Shown here: piece by piece, positions 1 through 9,330 of the stretch
Numbering within the stretch: position 1 is the stretch's first letter
Layout of the letters: each line of letters starts with the position of its first letter
Assembly (NCBI RefSeq): GCF_031157375.1
Contig: NZ_JAVIFV010000004.1
Location: 372,001 to 436,000 of the forward strand
From: Sphingosinicella sp. LHD-64
GTDB taxonomy: Bacteria; Pseudomonadota; Alphaproteobacteria; Sphingomonadales; Sphingomonadaceae
Length of the DNA: 64,000 nt
Reading direction: 5' to 3'
The notes under the pieces: generated by a model
Database searches by the model: none
Seen by the model: only the letters and a program-made list of their open reading frames with translations
What the model was told of the DNA's origin: nothing
Program-made: the position numbers and the translations under genes

Positions 1-1200
1 ACCAGCTTCGACGTCGGCCTCGTCGTGAACGGCGAACTGCCCCGCGCCAACCGGCCGCGTATCGACCGTCATGCGCTCGCCGTTCCGGTCATCGACATCG
101 CCTCGATCGGCACCGGCGGTGGCAGCATCGCCTCGGTCGACGCGGTGCTCGGCACGCTGAAGGTCGGGCCGGAAAGCGCCGGCTCGATGCCTGGGCCCGC
201 CTGTTACGGCCGCGGCGGCATGCGTCCGACGCTGACCGACGCCGCGGTCGTGCTCGGCTATGTCGAGCGGCTGGGCAGTGCGATCGCGCTCGACCGGGAG
301 GCGGCGCGCCGCGTCGTCGGTGCGCTGGCCGATCAGCTCGGCCTGTCCGTCGAGGCGGCGGCGCAGGGCATCGTCGACGTCGCCTGCGCCCAGATGGCCG
401 ATCTTATCCGCCGCACCACCGTCCAGCGCGGGCACGACCCGCGCCGATTCGCGCTCTACGGCTATGGCGGCGCCGCGCCGCAATATGTCGGGCGCTACGC
501 CGCCGACCTCGGCGTGCGCGAGACGGTGATCCCGCATCTCGGCCCGGAATTCTCCGCCTGGGGCGCGGTGTGCAGCGACCTCACTGTGCTGCGCGAGCGC
601 GATCTGCCGCCGCAATTGTTCAAGCTCCCCCTCGATGCCTTCGTCGAGACGCTGGGCGAGCTGGAACAGTCGGCGCGCGCCGAGTTTGACGACAGCGACG
701 GGCGGCCGACGATGGCGCGGCGGGTGGGCCTGCGTTTCCTGCGGCAGATCCACCGCATCGACGTGCCGATCCCGCCAGGTCCATTGACAGACGCGGTGAT
801 CGCCGAAGCCGAGGCCGAGTTCCGGCGGCGTTACGAGACGATCGTCGGGCGCGGCGCCAGCGGCTCGGCCGGGCTGGTCGAGATCGTCTCGGTCGCGGCC
901 GAAGCGCGCGTGGCGGCACGCAATCAGGCGCAGGCCACGCAGCCCGCGATGCAGTCGGCACAGCCGTTGCGCCAGCGCCGGGCCTGGTTCGAGGGGGAGG
1001 CGCGCGACGTGCCGGTCTATGCAATCGAGACGCTCGGCGCCGGACAGATCGTGCCCGGGCCGGCCTTCGTCGAATCCGAGCAAACCACGGTCGTCGTCCA
1101 TCCGGGCATGCAGATCGAATTGGCGGCGGGCGGGGACCTCATCATGATGCCGATGCCGGCGGGCGAGGTCGTGCCGTTGCGCGCGGGAGGACGGGCATGA
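1..1200 (+). CDS. Hydantoinase A / 5-oxoprolinase-type subunit, 5' end cut
   Basis: The reading frame is open from base 1, so only the C-terminal 399 residues are seen. The first residues, TSFDVGLV, and the following IASIGTGGGSIA belong to the ATP-binding fold of the HyuA/OplA family, which phosphorylates amide or carbonyl substrates in 5-oxoprolinase, N-methylhydantoinase and the acetone/acetophenone carboxylases. GPACYGRGG and GYGGAAPQY are further family blocks. Its stop overlaps the start of the HyuB partner (ATGA), so the two should be translated together as one complex. The acetone-carboxylase-gamma-like tail on the partner makes a ketone carboxylase-like role as likely as a hydantoinase. 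The substrate cannot be read from sequence. Confidence 0.85.
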   Translation, partial: TSFDVGLVVNGELPRANRPRIDRHALAVPVIDIASIGTGGGSIASVDAVLGTLKVGPESAGSMPGPACYGRGGMRPTLTDAAVVLGYVERLGSAIALDREAARRVVGALADQLGLSVEAAAQGIVDVACAQMADLIRRTTVQRGHDPRRFALYGYGGAAPQYVGRYAADLGVRETVIPHLGPEFSAWGAVCSDLTVLRERDLPPQLFKLPLDAFVETLGELEQSARAEFDDSDGRPTMARRVGLRFLRQIHRIDVPIPPGPLTDAVIAEAEAEFRRRYETIVGRGASGSAGLVEIVSVAAEARVAARNQAQATQPAMQSAQPLRQRRAWFEGEARDVPVYAIETLGAGQIVPGPAFVESEQTTVVVHPGMQIELAAGGDLIMMPMPAGEVVPLRAGGRA

Positions 1201-3356
1201 GCGTTTCGGCGATCGACCTTGAGATCATCCGCCACCGGCTGGAAACGATCAACGTCGATGCGGGCGAGACTTTGGTGCGCGTCTCCGGCTCGCAGATCGC
1301 GTCGGAGGCAGGGGACTACAACACCGCCTTGATGACCGCCGAGGGCGCCGTCGTCGCCTGCAGCAAGTCGGTGGTCGTGCAGTCGACGTCGCTCGACCTC
1401 ATCGTCTCCGACATCCTCGCCCGCTACCGCGACAATCCGGGGATAAACGAAGGCGACCAGTTCCTCACCAACGATCCCTATATCGGCGCGCTGCACCAGC
1501 CGGACGTGACGATCGTCGCGCCGATCTTCGTCGACGGGCGGCTGATCGCCTGGTCGGGCTGCACGGTGCACGAGGCGGATGTCGGCGGGCCGGTCGGCGG
1601 CGGGTTCAACCAGGCCGCGCGCTCGATCTTCGACGAGCCGCTGCCGATCGCGCCGATCAGGCTGGTCGAGGGCGGCCGGGTGCGCGCCGACATTGAGCGC
1701 GACATCCTCGCCCGCAGCCGCACGCCGGAGCTCAACGCGCTCGATCTGCTGGGCCAGGTCGCCGCCAACCAGGCGGCGGCGGCGCGGGTGGCAGAACTGG
1801 CCGAGCATTATGGCGCCGACACTGTGGTGCAGGCGATGGCGCAGCTTGTCGATTCGACCGAGGCGGCGTTCCGGCGCCGGCTCGCCGCGCTGCCGGACGG
1901 GTGCTGGCGCGACATCGCCTATCTCCAGCACGAGCGGCGCGAGGGGGATGATTACACGCTCAACGCAATCTACGCGGTACGCCTCACCATGACCAAGCGG
2001 GGCGAACGGCTCATCCTCGATTTCTCCGAGAGCGACGCGCAGGCGCCGGGCGCGATCAACTCGGCCTATCCGGCGCTCGCCAATTTCACCATGGCCGCTC
2101 TGCTCGTGCACCTCTGTTACGGCATGCCCTGGGTACCGGGGGCGATCTGGCGGGCAATCGAGCTCAGGTCGAAGCCAGGCACGATCATCCATGCCGAATG
2201 GCCGGCGGGCGTGGCGATGAGTACGGGGACGAGCGCTCAGGCGATCCGCAACGTCGTCACTGCCTGCATCGCGCGGATGCTCGACGCCTCGGAGGAAGGT
2301 GCGCGCTTCGCCATGGCCTCGTCGCAATCGACCGGGGCGGGCGGCATGTCGATCTCCGGCTTCGACGCCGACGAGCGGCCGTTTCACACCCTGTTCCTCG
2401 ACGAACTGACCGGCGGCAGCGGCGCGAGCGGCGGCAGCGACGGCGCCGACGTGGCGGGGACGGCGACCTCGCCGGGGGCGCTGCCTTCGAACGTCGAGAC
2501 CAACGAAGCCGCTTTCCCGGTGCTGTACCTCGCGCGGCGCGAGCTTGTGGACGGGGCCGGCCCCGGGCGCCAGCGCGGTGGCGCGGGCACGATCTGGTCC
2601 TATCGATCACACCGCACGGCCCATCCAATCGCGCTGTCCTCGATGACCCAGGGTCTGCAACATCCGGCGACGCTCGGCATCCTCGGCGGCGAGCCGGGCT
2701 CGGCGAGCGGGATTGCCGTCGCGGACGGCGAAGTGACGGACTGGGCCGCGGTCGAAGCGGCGGCAGGCAATGCGCCGTTGCCGCTGCCGGGCAAGGGCAT
2801 GAAGGTCCGCCTTGGACAGACGATGATTGCTTCCTCACAGGGCGGTGGCGGTCTCGGCGACCCGATCGAGCGCGATCCGGCGCTGGTGCTGGCCGATGTC
2901 GAGAACGGCCTTGTCTCGGAAGAGGGTGCGCGGCGCGACTATGCGGTGGTCGTGGCGAACGATGCTGTCGATCCGGGGGCAACGGAGGCGCTACGCCGGG
3001 CGCGCCGCCGGGAGCGGCTTGGCGGGCGAGAGCCTGCGGCGCGGGATCGCCTGCGCGCCGGGCGGCGTCTCTCGACCCATCTCGATGCGGAAAACGGGCA
3101 AGTGGTGTGCGCGGGCTGCGGCCATGCCGTCTGCGCCGAAGGCGCACCGATCCTCGCGTCGCTGCCGTGCATCGAGGCGCCGGCGGGGGAGCGGTTCACG
3201 TTGACCGCGCGCTATCCCGGGAGCGAGCGCTTCCGCATCCGCCATTTCCACTGCCCCGGCTGCGGCACCCAGATTGACGTGCAGGTGGCGATTGCCGGCG
3301 AGCCAGTGCTGGAGACGACCGCATTGCTGGTACCGGAGGGGGCTGCGCATGGCTGA
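1197..3356 (+). CDS. Hydantoinase B subunit fused to an acetone-carboxylase-gamma-like zinc domain
   Basis: This 719-residue protein starts with the HyuB hydantoinase B/oxoprolinase domain (about residues 5-560; DLEIIRHRLE start, LTNDPYIGALHQPD and GGGGLGDP blocks). After a basic linker comes a small C-terminal domain with two CxxC pairs, C638/C641 and C686/C689, the second in HFHCPGCGTQIDV. That layout resembles the gamma subunit of acetone carboxylase, normally a separate polypeptide. The fusion suggests that the HyuA-HyuB pair forms a carboxylase- or hydrolase-type complex with its metal-binding part built in. It overlaps hyuA by 4 bp and the next SDR gene by 8 bp, so the three genes form one operon. 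Confidence 0.82.
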   Translation: MSVSAIDLEIIRHRLETINVDAGETLVRVSGSQIASEAGDYNTALMTAEGAVVACSKSVVVQSTSLDLIVSDILARYRDNPGINEGDQFLTNDPYIGALHQPDVTIVAPIFVDGRLIAWSGCTVHEADVGGPVGGGFNQAARSIFDEPLPIAPIRLVEGGRVRADIERDILARSRTPELNALDLLGQVAANQAAAARVAELAEHYGADTVVQAMAQLVDSTEAAFRRRLAALPDGCWRDIAYLQHERREGDDYTLNAIYAVRLTMTKRGERLILDFSESDAQAPGAINSAYPALANFTMAALLVHLCYGMPWVPGAIWRAIELRSKPGTIIHAEWPAGVAMSTGTSAQAIRNVVTACIARMLDASEEGARFAMASSQSTGAGGMSISGFDADERPFHTLFLDELTGGSGASGGSDGADVAGTATSPGALPSNVETNEAAFPVLYLARRELVDGAGPGRQRGGAGTIWSYRSHRTAHPIALSSMTQGLQHPATLGILGGEPGSASGIAVADGEVTDWAAVEAAAGNAPLPLPGKGMKVRLGQTMIASSQGGGGLGDPIERDPALVLADVENGLVSEEGARRDYAVVVANDAVDPGATEALRRARRRERLGGREPAARDRLRAGRRLSTHLDAENGQVVCAGCGHAVCAEGAPILASLPCIEAPAGERFTLTARYPGSERFRIRHFHCPGCGTQIDVQVAIAGEPVLETTALLVPEGAAHG

Positions 3357-4161
3357 CACGATCCTCTGGATCACCGGTGCGACCGAGGGGATCGGGCTCG
3401 GCCTCGCCCGCAACCAGCCGTTCGGCGAGGCGCGGATCATCAATCTCTCGCGTCGGCCGCATCCGGATTACGAGAGCGTGGAATTCGATCTGACCCGGCC
3501 GGAGACGTGGGACGCGGTACGGCGGCACCTGCGCGAGGAGCTGGCGCGCTTCACCGGCAAGCGGGCTATCTTCATCCAGAACGCCTATTATTCGCAGGGC
3601 GTGGGGCTGCTGCACAAGGTGCCGGCGGATCGCTACGCGCACAGCGTCGTCGCCAATGTCGCCGCGCCTTTGGTGCTTGGTCAGGCGTTCATCGACGCCT
3701 GCCCGCCGGGGCTCGACGCTGGACTGGTGCTGCTGTCGTCGGGGGCGGCGGTGTCGCCGCTCGAGGGGCTGGCTTCCTATTGTGCCGGCAAGGTCGCGAT
3801 CGAGCATTGGGCCGAGGTCGCGGCGCGCGAGCGCGAGAGTCGCGGGGCGGGGCCCTGGGTCGTCGCGGTGCGGCCGGGCGGGGTCGACACGGCGCCGGTG
3901 CGCGCGCTCGCCGACTGGGATCCGGAGCTTTATCCGCGGGCGCGGGCGATCAAGGACAATATCGTCAACCGGCTCGATATCGACAGCGCGGCGCGGCGCA
4001 TCTGGAGCGCCTTGCCGCCGCCACCGGGCGTCGCGGTGATCTCCTTCGCGCCGGCGCCGGCCGAGCCCGCCTACCGCTTCGGTGGCGAGCGCGTGCAGAC
4101 GCTCGACGACGGCAGCTGGAGGCTGGTCTACGCGACAGAGGGTGAGGTCGTTCGGCGCTGA
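3349..4161 (+). CDS. Short-chain dehydrogenase/reductase
   Basis: A 270-residue Rossmann-fold oxidoreductase. ITGATEGIGLGLA is the TGxxxGIG dinucleotide-binding loop at the N-terminus, LLSSGAA carries the catalytic Ser, and YCAGK gives the YxxxK pair. The usual NNAG block is replaced by QNAYY, unusual for classical SDRs and closer to the sepiapterin-reductase-like branch. The ATG at 3349 is chosen because it overlaps the hyuB stop; an upstream extension of the open frame would lie inside hyuB. Probably acts on an alcohol or ketone that is the substrate or product of the upstream HyuAB complex (inference from the operon). Confidence 0.83.
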   Translation: MADTILWITGATEGIGLGLARNQPFGEARIINLSRRPHPDYESVEFDLTRPETWDAVRRHLREELARFTGKRAIFIQNAYYSQGVGLLHKVPADRYAHSVVANVAAPLVLGQAFIDACPPGLDAGLVLLSSGAAVSPLEGLASYCAGKVAIEHWAEVAARERESRGAGPWVVAVRPGGVDTAPVRALADWDPELYPRARAIKDNIVNRLDIDSAARRIWSALPPPPGVAVISFAPAPAEPAYRFGGERVQTLDDGSWRLVYATEGEVVRR

Positions 4162-4175
4162 AGCAAACCAAAGCT

Positions 4176-4256
4176 GTCATTGCGAGGAGCGTAGCGACGA
4201 GGCAATCCAGCCGGCGTCAGAGGCTAACTGGATTGCTTCGCTGCGCTCGCAATGAC
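4176..4256. repeat. REP-like inverted repeat at a convergent junction
   Basis: Two arms, GTCATTGCGAGG...GCAATCCAG and CTGGATTGC...GCAATGAC, face each other around a short centre, forming a long imperfect hairpin between two converging genes (SDR and NMO). The arm sequence looks like a dispersed extragenic palindrome rather than a U-tailed terminator, but it could still stabilise both mRNA 3' ends. A possible degenerate half copy lies at 34696-34720. Confidence 0.75.
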
Positions 4257-4268
4257 GGGTTTGAATAC

Positions 4269-5303
<1,035 letters not shown>

Positions 5304-6512
5304 TCACGCAACGCGCTCGAAGACGGCGGCGAGCCCCTGGCCGCCGCCGATGCACATGGTCTCGAGGCCGTAGCGGGCCTGACGGCGGTCCATCTCGCGC
5401 AGCAGCGTGGCGAGAATCCGCCCGCCGGTCGCGCCGACCGGATGGCCGAGCGAGATCCCCGAGCCGTTGACGTTGAGCCGGGCGAAATCGTCGGCGCCGA
5501 AGCGCCATTCGCGCGTGCAGGCGAGCACCTGGGCGGCGAAGGCCTCGTTGAGCTCGATGAGGTCGATGTCGGCCAGCGTGAGGCCGGCGCGGTCGAGCGC
5601 CCGCGCCGTCGCCGGGACGGGGCCAATACCCATGCGTGCCGGCTCGACCCCTGCCACCGCCCAGCTGACGAGGCGCGCGAACGGCCGCAGGCCGTGCCGC
5701 TCGGCCGCTTCCGGCGTGGCGACGATCACAGCCGCGGCGCCGTCATTCTGGCCGCTGGCATTGCCCGCAGTCACGGTTGCGTCCGGGTCCTTCGCCATGA
5801 TTGGGCGCAGGCGCGCGAGGTCCTCGATCATGGTATCGGGACGGGGATGTTCGTCGGTGTCGAAGATCGTTTCGCCCTTGCGGCCGGTGACTGTGACCGG
5901 AGCGATCTCTTCTGCGAAAGCGCCGCTCCGCTGCGCCGCGACGGCGCGGCGATGCGACTCGACCGCGAAGGCGTCCTGCTCCTCGCGCGGGATGGCATGG
6001 TCGCGGCGCAGGGTCTCCGCCGTCTCGATCATGCCGCCTGGGATCGGAAAGTTGCGGCCGCCCGCCGTCACCCGGCCGCGGGCCAGCGCGTCGTCGAAGC
6101 GCAGCGACTCGCCCCTGATCCCCCAGCGCGATCCGGTCGTGTAGAAAGGCGCGTTGCTCATCGATTCCGCGCCGCCGGCGATGACGATGTCGCTGCCGCC
6201 GGTCGCGACCTGCATCGTCGCATAGATCACCGCCTGCAGCCCGGAGCCGCAGCGCCGGTCGATCTGGAGCCCGCCAACCGAGACCGGAAGCCCGGCGTCG
6301 AGTCCGACCACACGGCCAAGCGCGGGGGCGTCCATGGTTGGATAGCATTGCGCGAAGATGAGGTCGTCGACCGCTTCGCCGGGAAGGCCGGTCCGCGCCA
6401 GCAGCGCCGTCACCACCGCCGCGCCGAGCGTGTGCGCCGGCACGTCGCGAAACATTCCGCCGAAACGACCGACGGGGGTTCTGAGCGGCTCGCAGATCCA
6501 GGCTTCACGCAT
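5304..6512 (-). CDS. Thiolase (acetyl-CoA acyltransferase)
   Basis: A 402-residue thiolase of ordinary length. The nucleophile Cys is in DRRCGSGLQAV, the active-site His in SLGHPVGATG and the second Cys in ETMCIGGGQG; LNEAFAAQ is also conserved. It should cleave a 3-ketoacyl-CoA to acetyl- or propionyl-CoA at the end of a beta-oxidation round in the cytosol. The ATG at 6512 starts at MREAWICEPLRTPVG, where thiolases normally begin; the open frame extends 16 codons upstream but would cover the operator at 6540. Divergent from the crotonase operon. Confidence 0.92.
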   Translation of the reverse strand: MREAWICEPLRTPVGRFGGMFRDVPAHTLGAAVVTALLARTGLPGEAVDDLIFAQCYPTMDAPALGRVVGLDAGLPVSVGGLQIDRRCGSGLQAVIYATMQVATGGSDIVIAGGAESMSNAPFYTTGSRWGIRGESLRFDDALARGRVTAGGRNFPIPGGMIETAETLRRDHAIPREEQDAFAVESHRRAVAAQRSGAFAEEIAPVTVTGRKGETIFDTDEHPRPDTMIEDLARLRPIMAKDPDATVTAGNASGQNDGAAAVIVATPEAAERHGLRPFARLVSWAVAGVEPARMGIGPVPATARALDRAGLTLADIDLIELNEAFAAQVLACTREWRFGADDFARLNVNGSGISLGHPVGATGGRILATLLREMDRRQARYGLETMCIGGGQGLAAVFERVA

Positions 6513-6539
6513 TCGACACGAATCTCTCGGCTGTTGCAT

Positions 6540-6553
6540 TTGAGTTAGCTCTA
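6540..6553. promoter_or_regulatory. Putative operator TTGAG-N4-CTCTA, divergent promoter
   Basis: TTGAGTTAGCTCTA sits between the thiolase start (6512, minus) and the crotonase start (6597, plus), immediately followed by an AT-rich TATATACAAAG stretch. One site could control both directions. It matches the sites at 5282, 21037 and 21153. Confidence 0.55.
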
Positions 6554-6596
6554 TATACAAAGGGGCGTCAACGCGCCTTCGTGCGGGGAGAGGAAT

Positions 6597-7382
6597 TTGG
6601 AAGAGGTCCTGATCGATCGGATCGAGGGGCAGGTCGCGATCCTGACGCTCAACCGGCCGGACACGCTCAATGCGCTAAACGCGGAGCTGATGCGCGACCT
6701 GCCCGGGCGGCTGCAGCGCCTCGCCGAGGACGACGCGGTGCGCTGCGTGATCCTGACCGGCGCCGGCCGCGGCTTCTGCGCGGGCGGTGATACGCGCTCG
6801 ATCTCCACCCTCGCCGACCAACTCGTGAAGGGCGACAAGGGCCGGAAGGGCACGACCGAATATCGCACCCGCTGGCTCCGGCGCTGCGTCGAGGCGGCGC
6901 GCTGGCTCCACGAAATGCCCAAGCCGACCATCGCGATGGTGAATGGCCCCTGCGCGGGGGCGGGCATGAGCCTCGCAGCCGCCTGCGATTTCCGGTTCGC
7001 CGGCGCTTCGGCGAAGTTCGTGCCGGCTTTTCTCCAGTTCGGCATGCCGGGCGACTATGGCGGGAGTTGGCTCTGGTCGCGGATTCTCGGCACGGCCAAG
7101 GCGCGTCAGCTCTACCTGTTCGGCGAGCACCGCGACGCGGCGGCCGCGCTCGACTTCGGCATCGTCGACCGGGTGTTCGCGGACGACGCGCTGGAAGCCG
7201 AGACGATGGCCATCGCCAGCAGGCTCGCGGCGCTCCCCGCCGCCGGCGTCGCCTATGCCAAGGCCAATCTCAACGCGGCGGAATCCGAGACCTTCGTCCA
7301 GTCGCTCGACCGCGAGTCGCTCAACATGATGCTGGCGCGCAACGCGATCACCGAGGCCCGCAAGGCAACCGATCCGCAATGA
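6597..7382 (+). CDS. Enoyl-CoA hydratase/isomerase (crotonase) family protein
   Basis: A 261-residue crotonase. Oxyanion-hole blocks are GFCAGGDTRS and NGPCAGAGMSLAAACD. The region that usually holds the first catalytic Glu reads FVPAFLQFGMPGDYGG, so that Glu is absent and a GD pair replaces the PGAGG loop; the reaction may not be plain hydration. The start is TTG at 6597, supported by a strong Shine-Dalgarno GGGGAGAGGA ending about 4 bases upstream and by alignment of MEEVLIDRIEG with family N-termini. It overlaps the next ligase gene by 4 bp (ATGA). First gene of the plus-strand operon 6597-11602. Confidence 0.88.
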   Translation: MEEVLIDRIEGQVAILTLNRPDTLNALNAELMRDLPGRLQRLAEDDAVRCVILTGAGRGFCAGGDTRSISTLADQLVKGDKGRKGTTEYRTRWLRRCVEAARWLHEMPKPTIAMVNGPCAGAGMSLAAACDFRFAGASAKFVPAFLQFGMPGDYGGSWLWSRILGTAKARQLYLFGEHRDAAAALDFGIVDRVFADDALEAETMAIASRLAALPAAGVAYAKANLNAAESETFVQSLDRESLNMMLARNAITEARKATDPQ

Positions 7383-8920
7383 GCGAACGGCTCACCATTC
7401 CCCATCTCGCGCTGGCGTCTGCCCACCGCTGGCCCACGGCGGAAGCGGTGGTGGACGGCGCGCGGCGGTTGAGCTTCGCCGACCTTGCGGCGCAGATGGA
7501 AGAGGCTGCTGCCGCCTTCGTCGCCGCGGGCCTGCAGCCCGGGGACCGGGTCGGCCTTTGGCTGCCGAACGGGCTCGACTGGATCGTCGCCTGTCTCGGC
7601 CTGCACGCCGCCGGCGGAATCCTGGTGCCGCTCAACACCCGCTACAAGGCCGAGGAAGCCCGCTACATCTTGGCGCGCGCGGGCGTGCGGATGGTGGTGG
7701 CCGCCGACGACTTTCTCGGCGTCCGCTATGGCGAGCTGACCGCCGGCCTCGGCGTTCCGAGCCTCGAACGTGTCGTCACTGCCGGGGTCGGGGGAAATTG
7801 GCCTGATTTCATCAGCGCTGCGGGTGTCCCCGCACGCGCAGAGGTCCGGAACCGGATCGACGCGCTGACGGAGGATTCGGTCTCCGACATCATGTTCACC
7901 AGCGGCACCACCGGCAATCCCAAGGGCGCGGTCACCACCCACGGGCAGACCATCCGCACCGCGCAGCAATGGGGGCGGGCGACGACCCTGGCCGCCGGCG
8001 ACCGTTTCCTGATCCTCTGGCCGCTCTTCCACACGTCGGGCTACAAGGGCGCCTGGATTCCGAGCCTGTCGGTTGGCGCCACGGTGCTGCCGATGGCAAC
8101 GCTCGACATGCCGCTGCTGCTCGACATCGTCGAGCGCGAGCGGGTAACCTTCCTTCCCGGCCCGCCGCCGCTCTTCCAGACATTGCTCGCCATGCCGGAT
8201 CGGAAGCCCGGCATGCTGGAGTCGCTGCGGGTGTCGGTGACCGGCGGCACCTCGGTTGCGCCGTCGATGATCGAGGCGATGCGCCGCGAGCTCGGCATCC
8301 CGATCGTGCTGACCGGCTATGGCCTCACCGAGACCTGCGGCACCGCGACGATGACCGGGCCGGGCGACCCGCCGGAGATCGTCGCCGTGTCCTGCGGCCG
8401 TGCCATCGAAGGGGTCGAGCTGGCCTGCGTCGACGACGACAACCGGCCGGTGCCGGTCGGCCAGCCCGGCGAGGTGGTGATCCGCGGCATGAACGTGATG
8501 CGGGGCTATCTCGACGATCCGGAAGCGACGGCGCAGGCGATCGACGCCGATGGCTGGCTCCACAGCGGCGACATCGGCGTGCTCGACGCGGCCGGCTACC
8601 TGCGCATCACCGACCGCAAGAAGGACATGTTCATCGTCGGCGGCTACAATTGCTATCCGGCCGAGATCGAGAAGATGCTGCTCGCCCATCCCGCCATCCT
8701 GCAGGTCGCGGTGGCCGGCGTGCCGGACGAACGGATGGGCGAGGTCGGCAAGGCCTATGTGGTGCGCAAGCAGGACCATGTGCTCGAAGCCGAGGAGCTG
8801 ATCGCCTGGAGCCGCGAGCGGATGGCGAACTTCAAGGTGCCCCGCCACGTCGCCTTCGTCCCCGAGCTGCCGACCAACGCGACCGGCAAGGTCCAGAAGT
8901 TCAGGCTGGCCGAGCTGTGA
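7379..8920 (+). CDS. Acyl-CoA synthetase (AMP-forming)
   Basis: A 513-residue ANL-family ligase that would activate a carboxylic acid to its CoA ester through an acyl-adenylate. Visible core motifs: FTSGTTGNPKGA (P-loop), GYGLTET, the hinge block ITDRKKDMFIVGGYNCYP and the C-terminal lysine in ATGKVQKF. The overall architecture resembles FadD3-type ligases, which act on cyclic or polycyclic propionates, but sequence alone does not settle the substrate. Start and stop overlap neighbouring genes by 4 bp. Probably the entry step for the pathway of this operon. Confidence 0.9.
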   Translation: MSERLTIPHLALASAHRWPTAEAVVDGARRLSFADLAAQMEEAAAAFVAAGLQPGDRVGLWLPNGLDWIVACLGLHAAGGILVPLNTRYKAEEARYILARAGVRMVVAADDFLGVRYGELTAGLGVPSLERVVTAGVGGNWPDFISAAGVPARAEVRNRIDALTEDSVSDIMFTSGTTGNPKGAVTTHGQTIRTAQQWGRATTLAAGDRFLILWPLFHTSGYKGAWIPSLSVGATVLPMATLDMPLLLDIVERERVTFLPGPPPLFQTLLAMPDRKPGMLESLRVSVTGGTSVAPSMIEAMRRELGIPIVLTGYGLTETCGTATMTGPGDPPEIVAVSCGRAIEGVELACVDDDNRPVPVGQPGEVVIRGMNVMRGYLDDPEATAQAIDADGWLHSGDIGVLDAAGYLRITDRKKDMFIVGGYNCYPAEIEKMLLAHPAILQVAVAGVPDERMGEVGKAYVVRKQDHVLEAEELIAWSRERMANFKVPRHVAFVPELPTNATGKVQKFRLAEL

Positions 8921-9330
8921 GTGCCAAGAATTCAGAAGGGCGCACCCCGCCAGAAGGCTTCACCCCGCTCAAATCGAAGAGCCCGTTCGTCAACCGGATC
9001 GGCACCTTCTACGTGCGCAAGGGCGCGGACGGGAGCCGCACCGTCGGCGCCTTCGTCGACGAGGCCCGGGTCAATTCGGAAAGCTACGCCCATGGCGGCT
9101 TCCTGCTCGCCTTTGCCGATTTCGCGCTGTCGATCGTGACCAACGGCATCACCGTCAACATCACCGCCGATTTCCTGCGCCCGGCGCGGCTCGGCGACTG
9201 GATCGAGGCGCGGATCAACATCCGCAAGAGCTCCGCCGCGCTCGTCTTCGCCGATGCGATCCTGGTCAGCGGCGAGCACGAGCTCGTGCGGGTCGGCGGG
9301 CTGTTCCGCCCGTTCGAGAAGAAATCATGA
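8917..9330 (+). CDS. PaaI-type hotdog thioesterase
   Basis: A 137-residue single-hotdog protein with the PaaI signature HGGFLLAFADFAL in its central helix. It begins with GTG at 8917, which overlaps the ligase stop (GTGA); no better start lies downstream before the conserved PFVNRIGTFYV. Such enzymes release CoA from stalled or toxic acyl-CoAs, so a clearing role in the pathway is likely. It ends in an ATGA overlap with the acyl-CoA dehydrogenase that follows. Confidence 0.85.
   Translation: MSAKNSEGRTPPEGFTPLKSKSPFVNRIGTFYVRKGADGSRTVGAFVDEARVNSESYAHGGFLLAFADFALSIVTNGITVNITADFLRPARLGDWIEARINIRKSSAALVFADAILVSGEHELVRVGGLFRPFEKKS

Noticed and set aside
1017-2387. A 456-codon minus-strand frame opposite hyuA/hyuB.
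   Set aside because: Antisense shadow of two well-supported genes; no domain and no ribosome-binding site.
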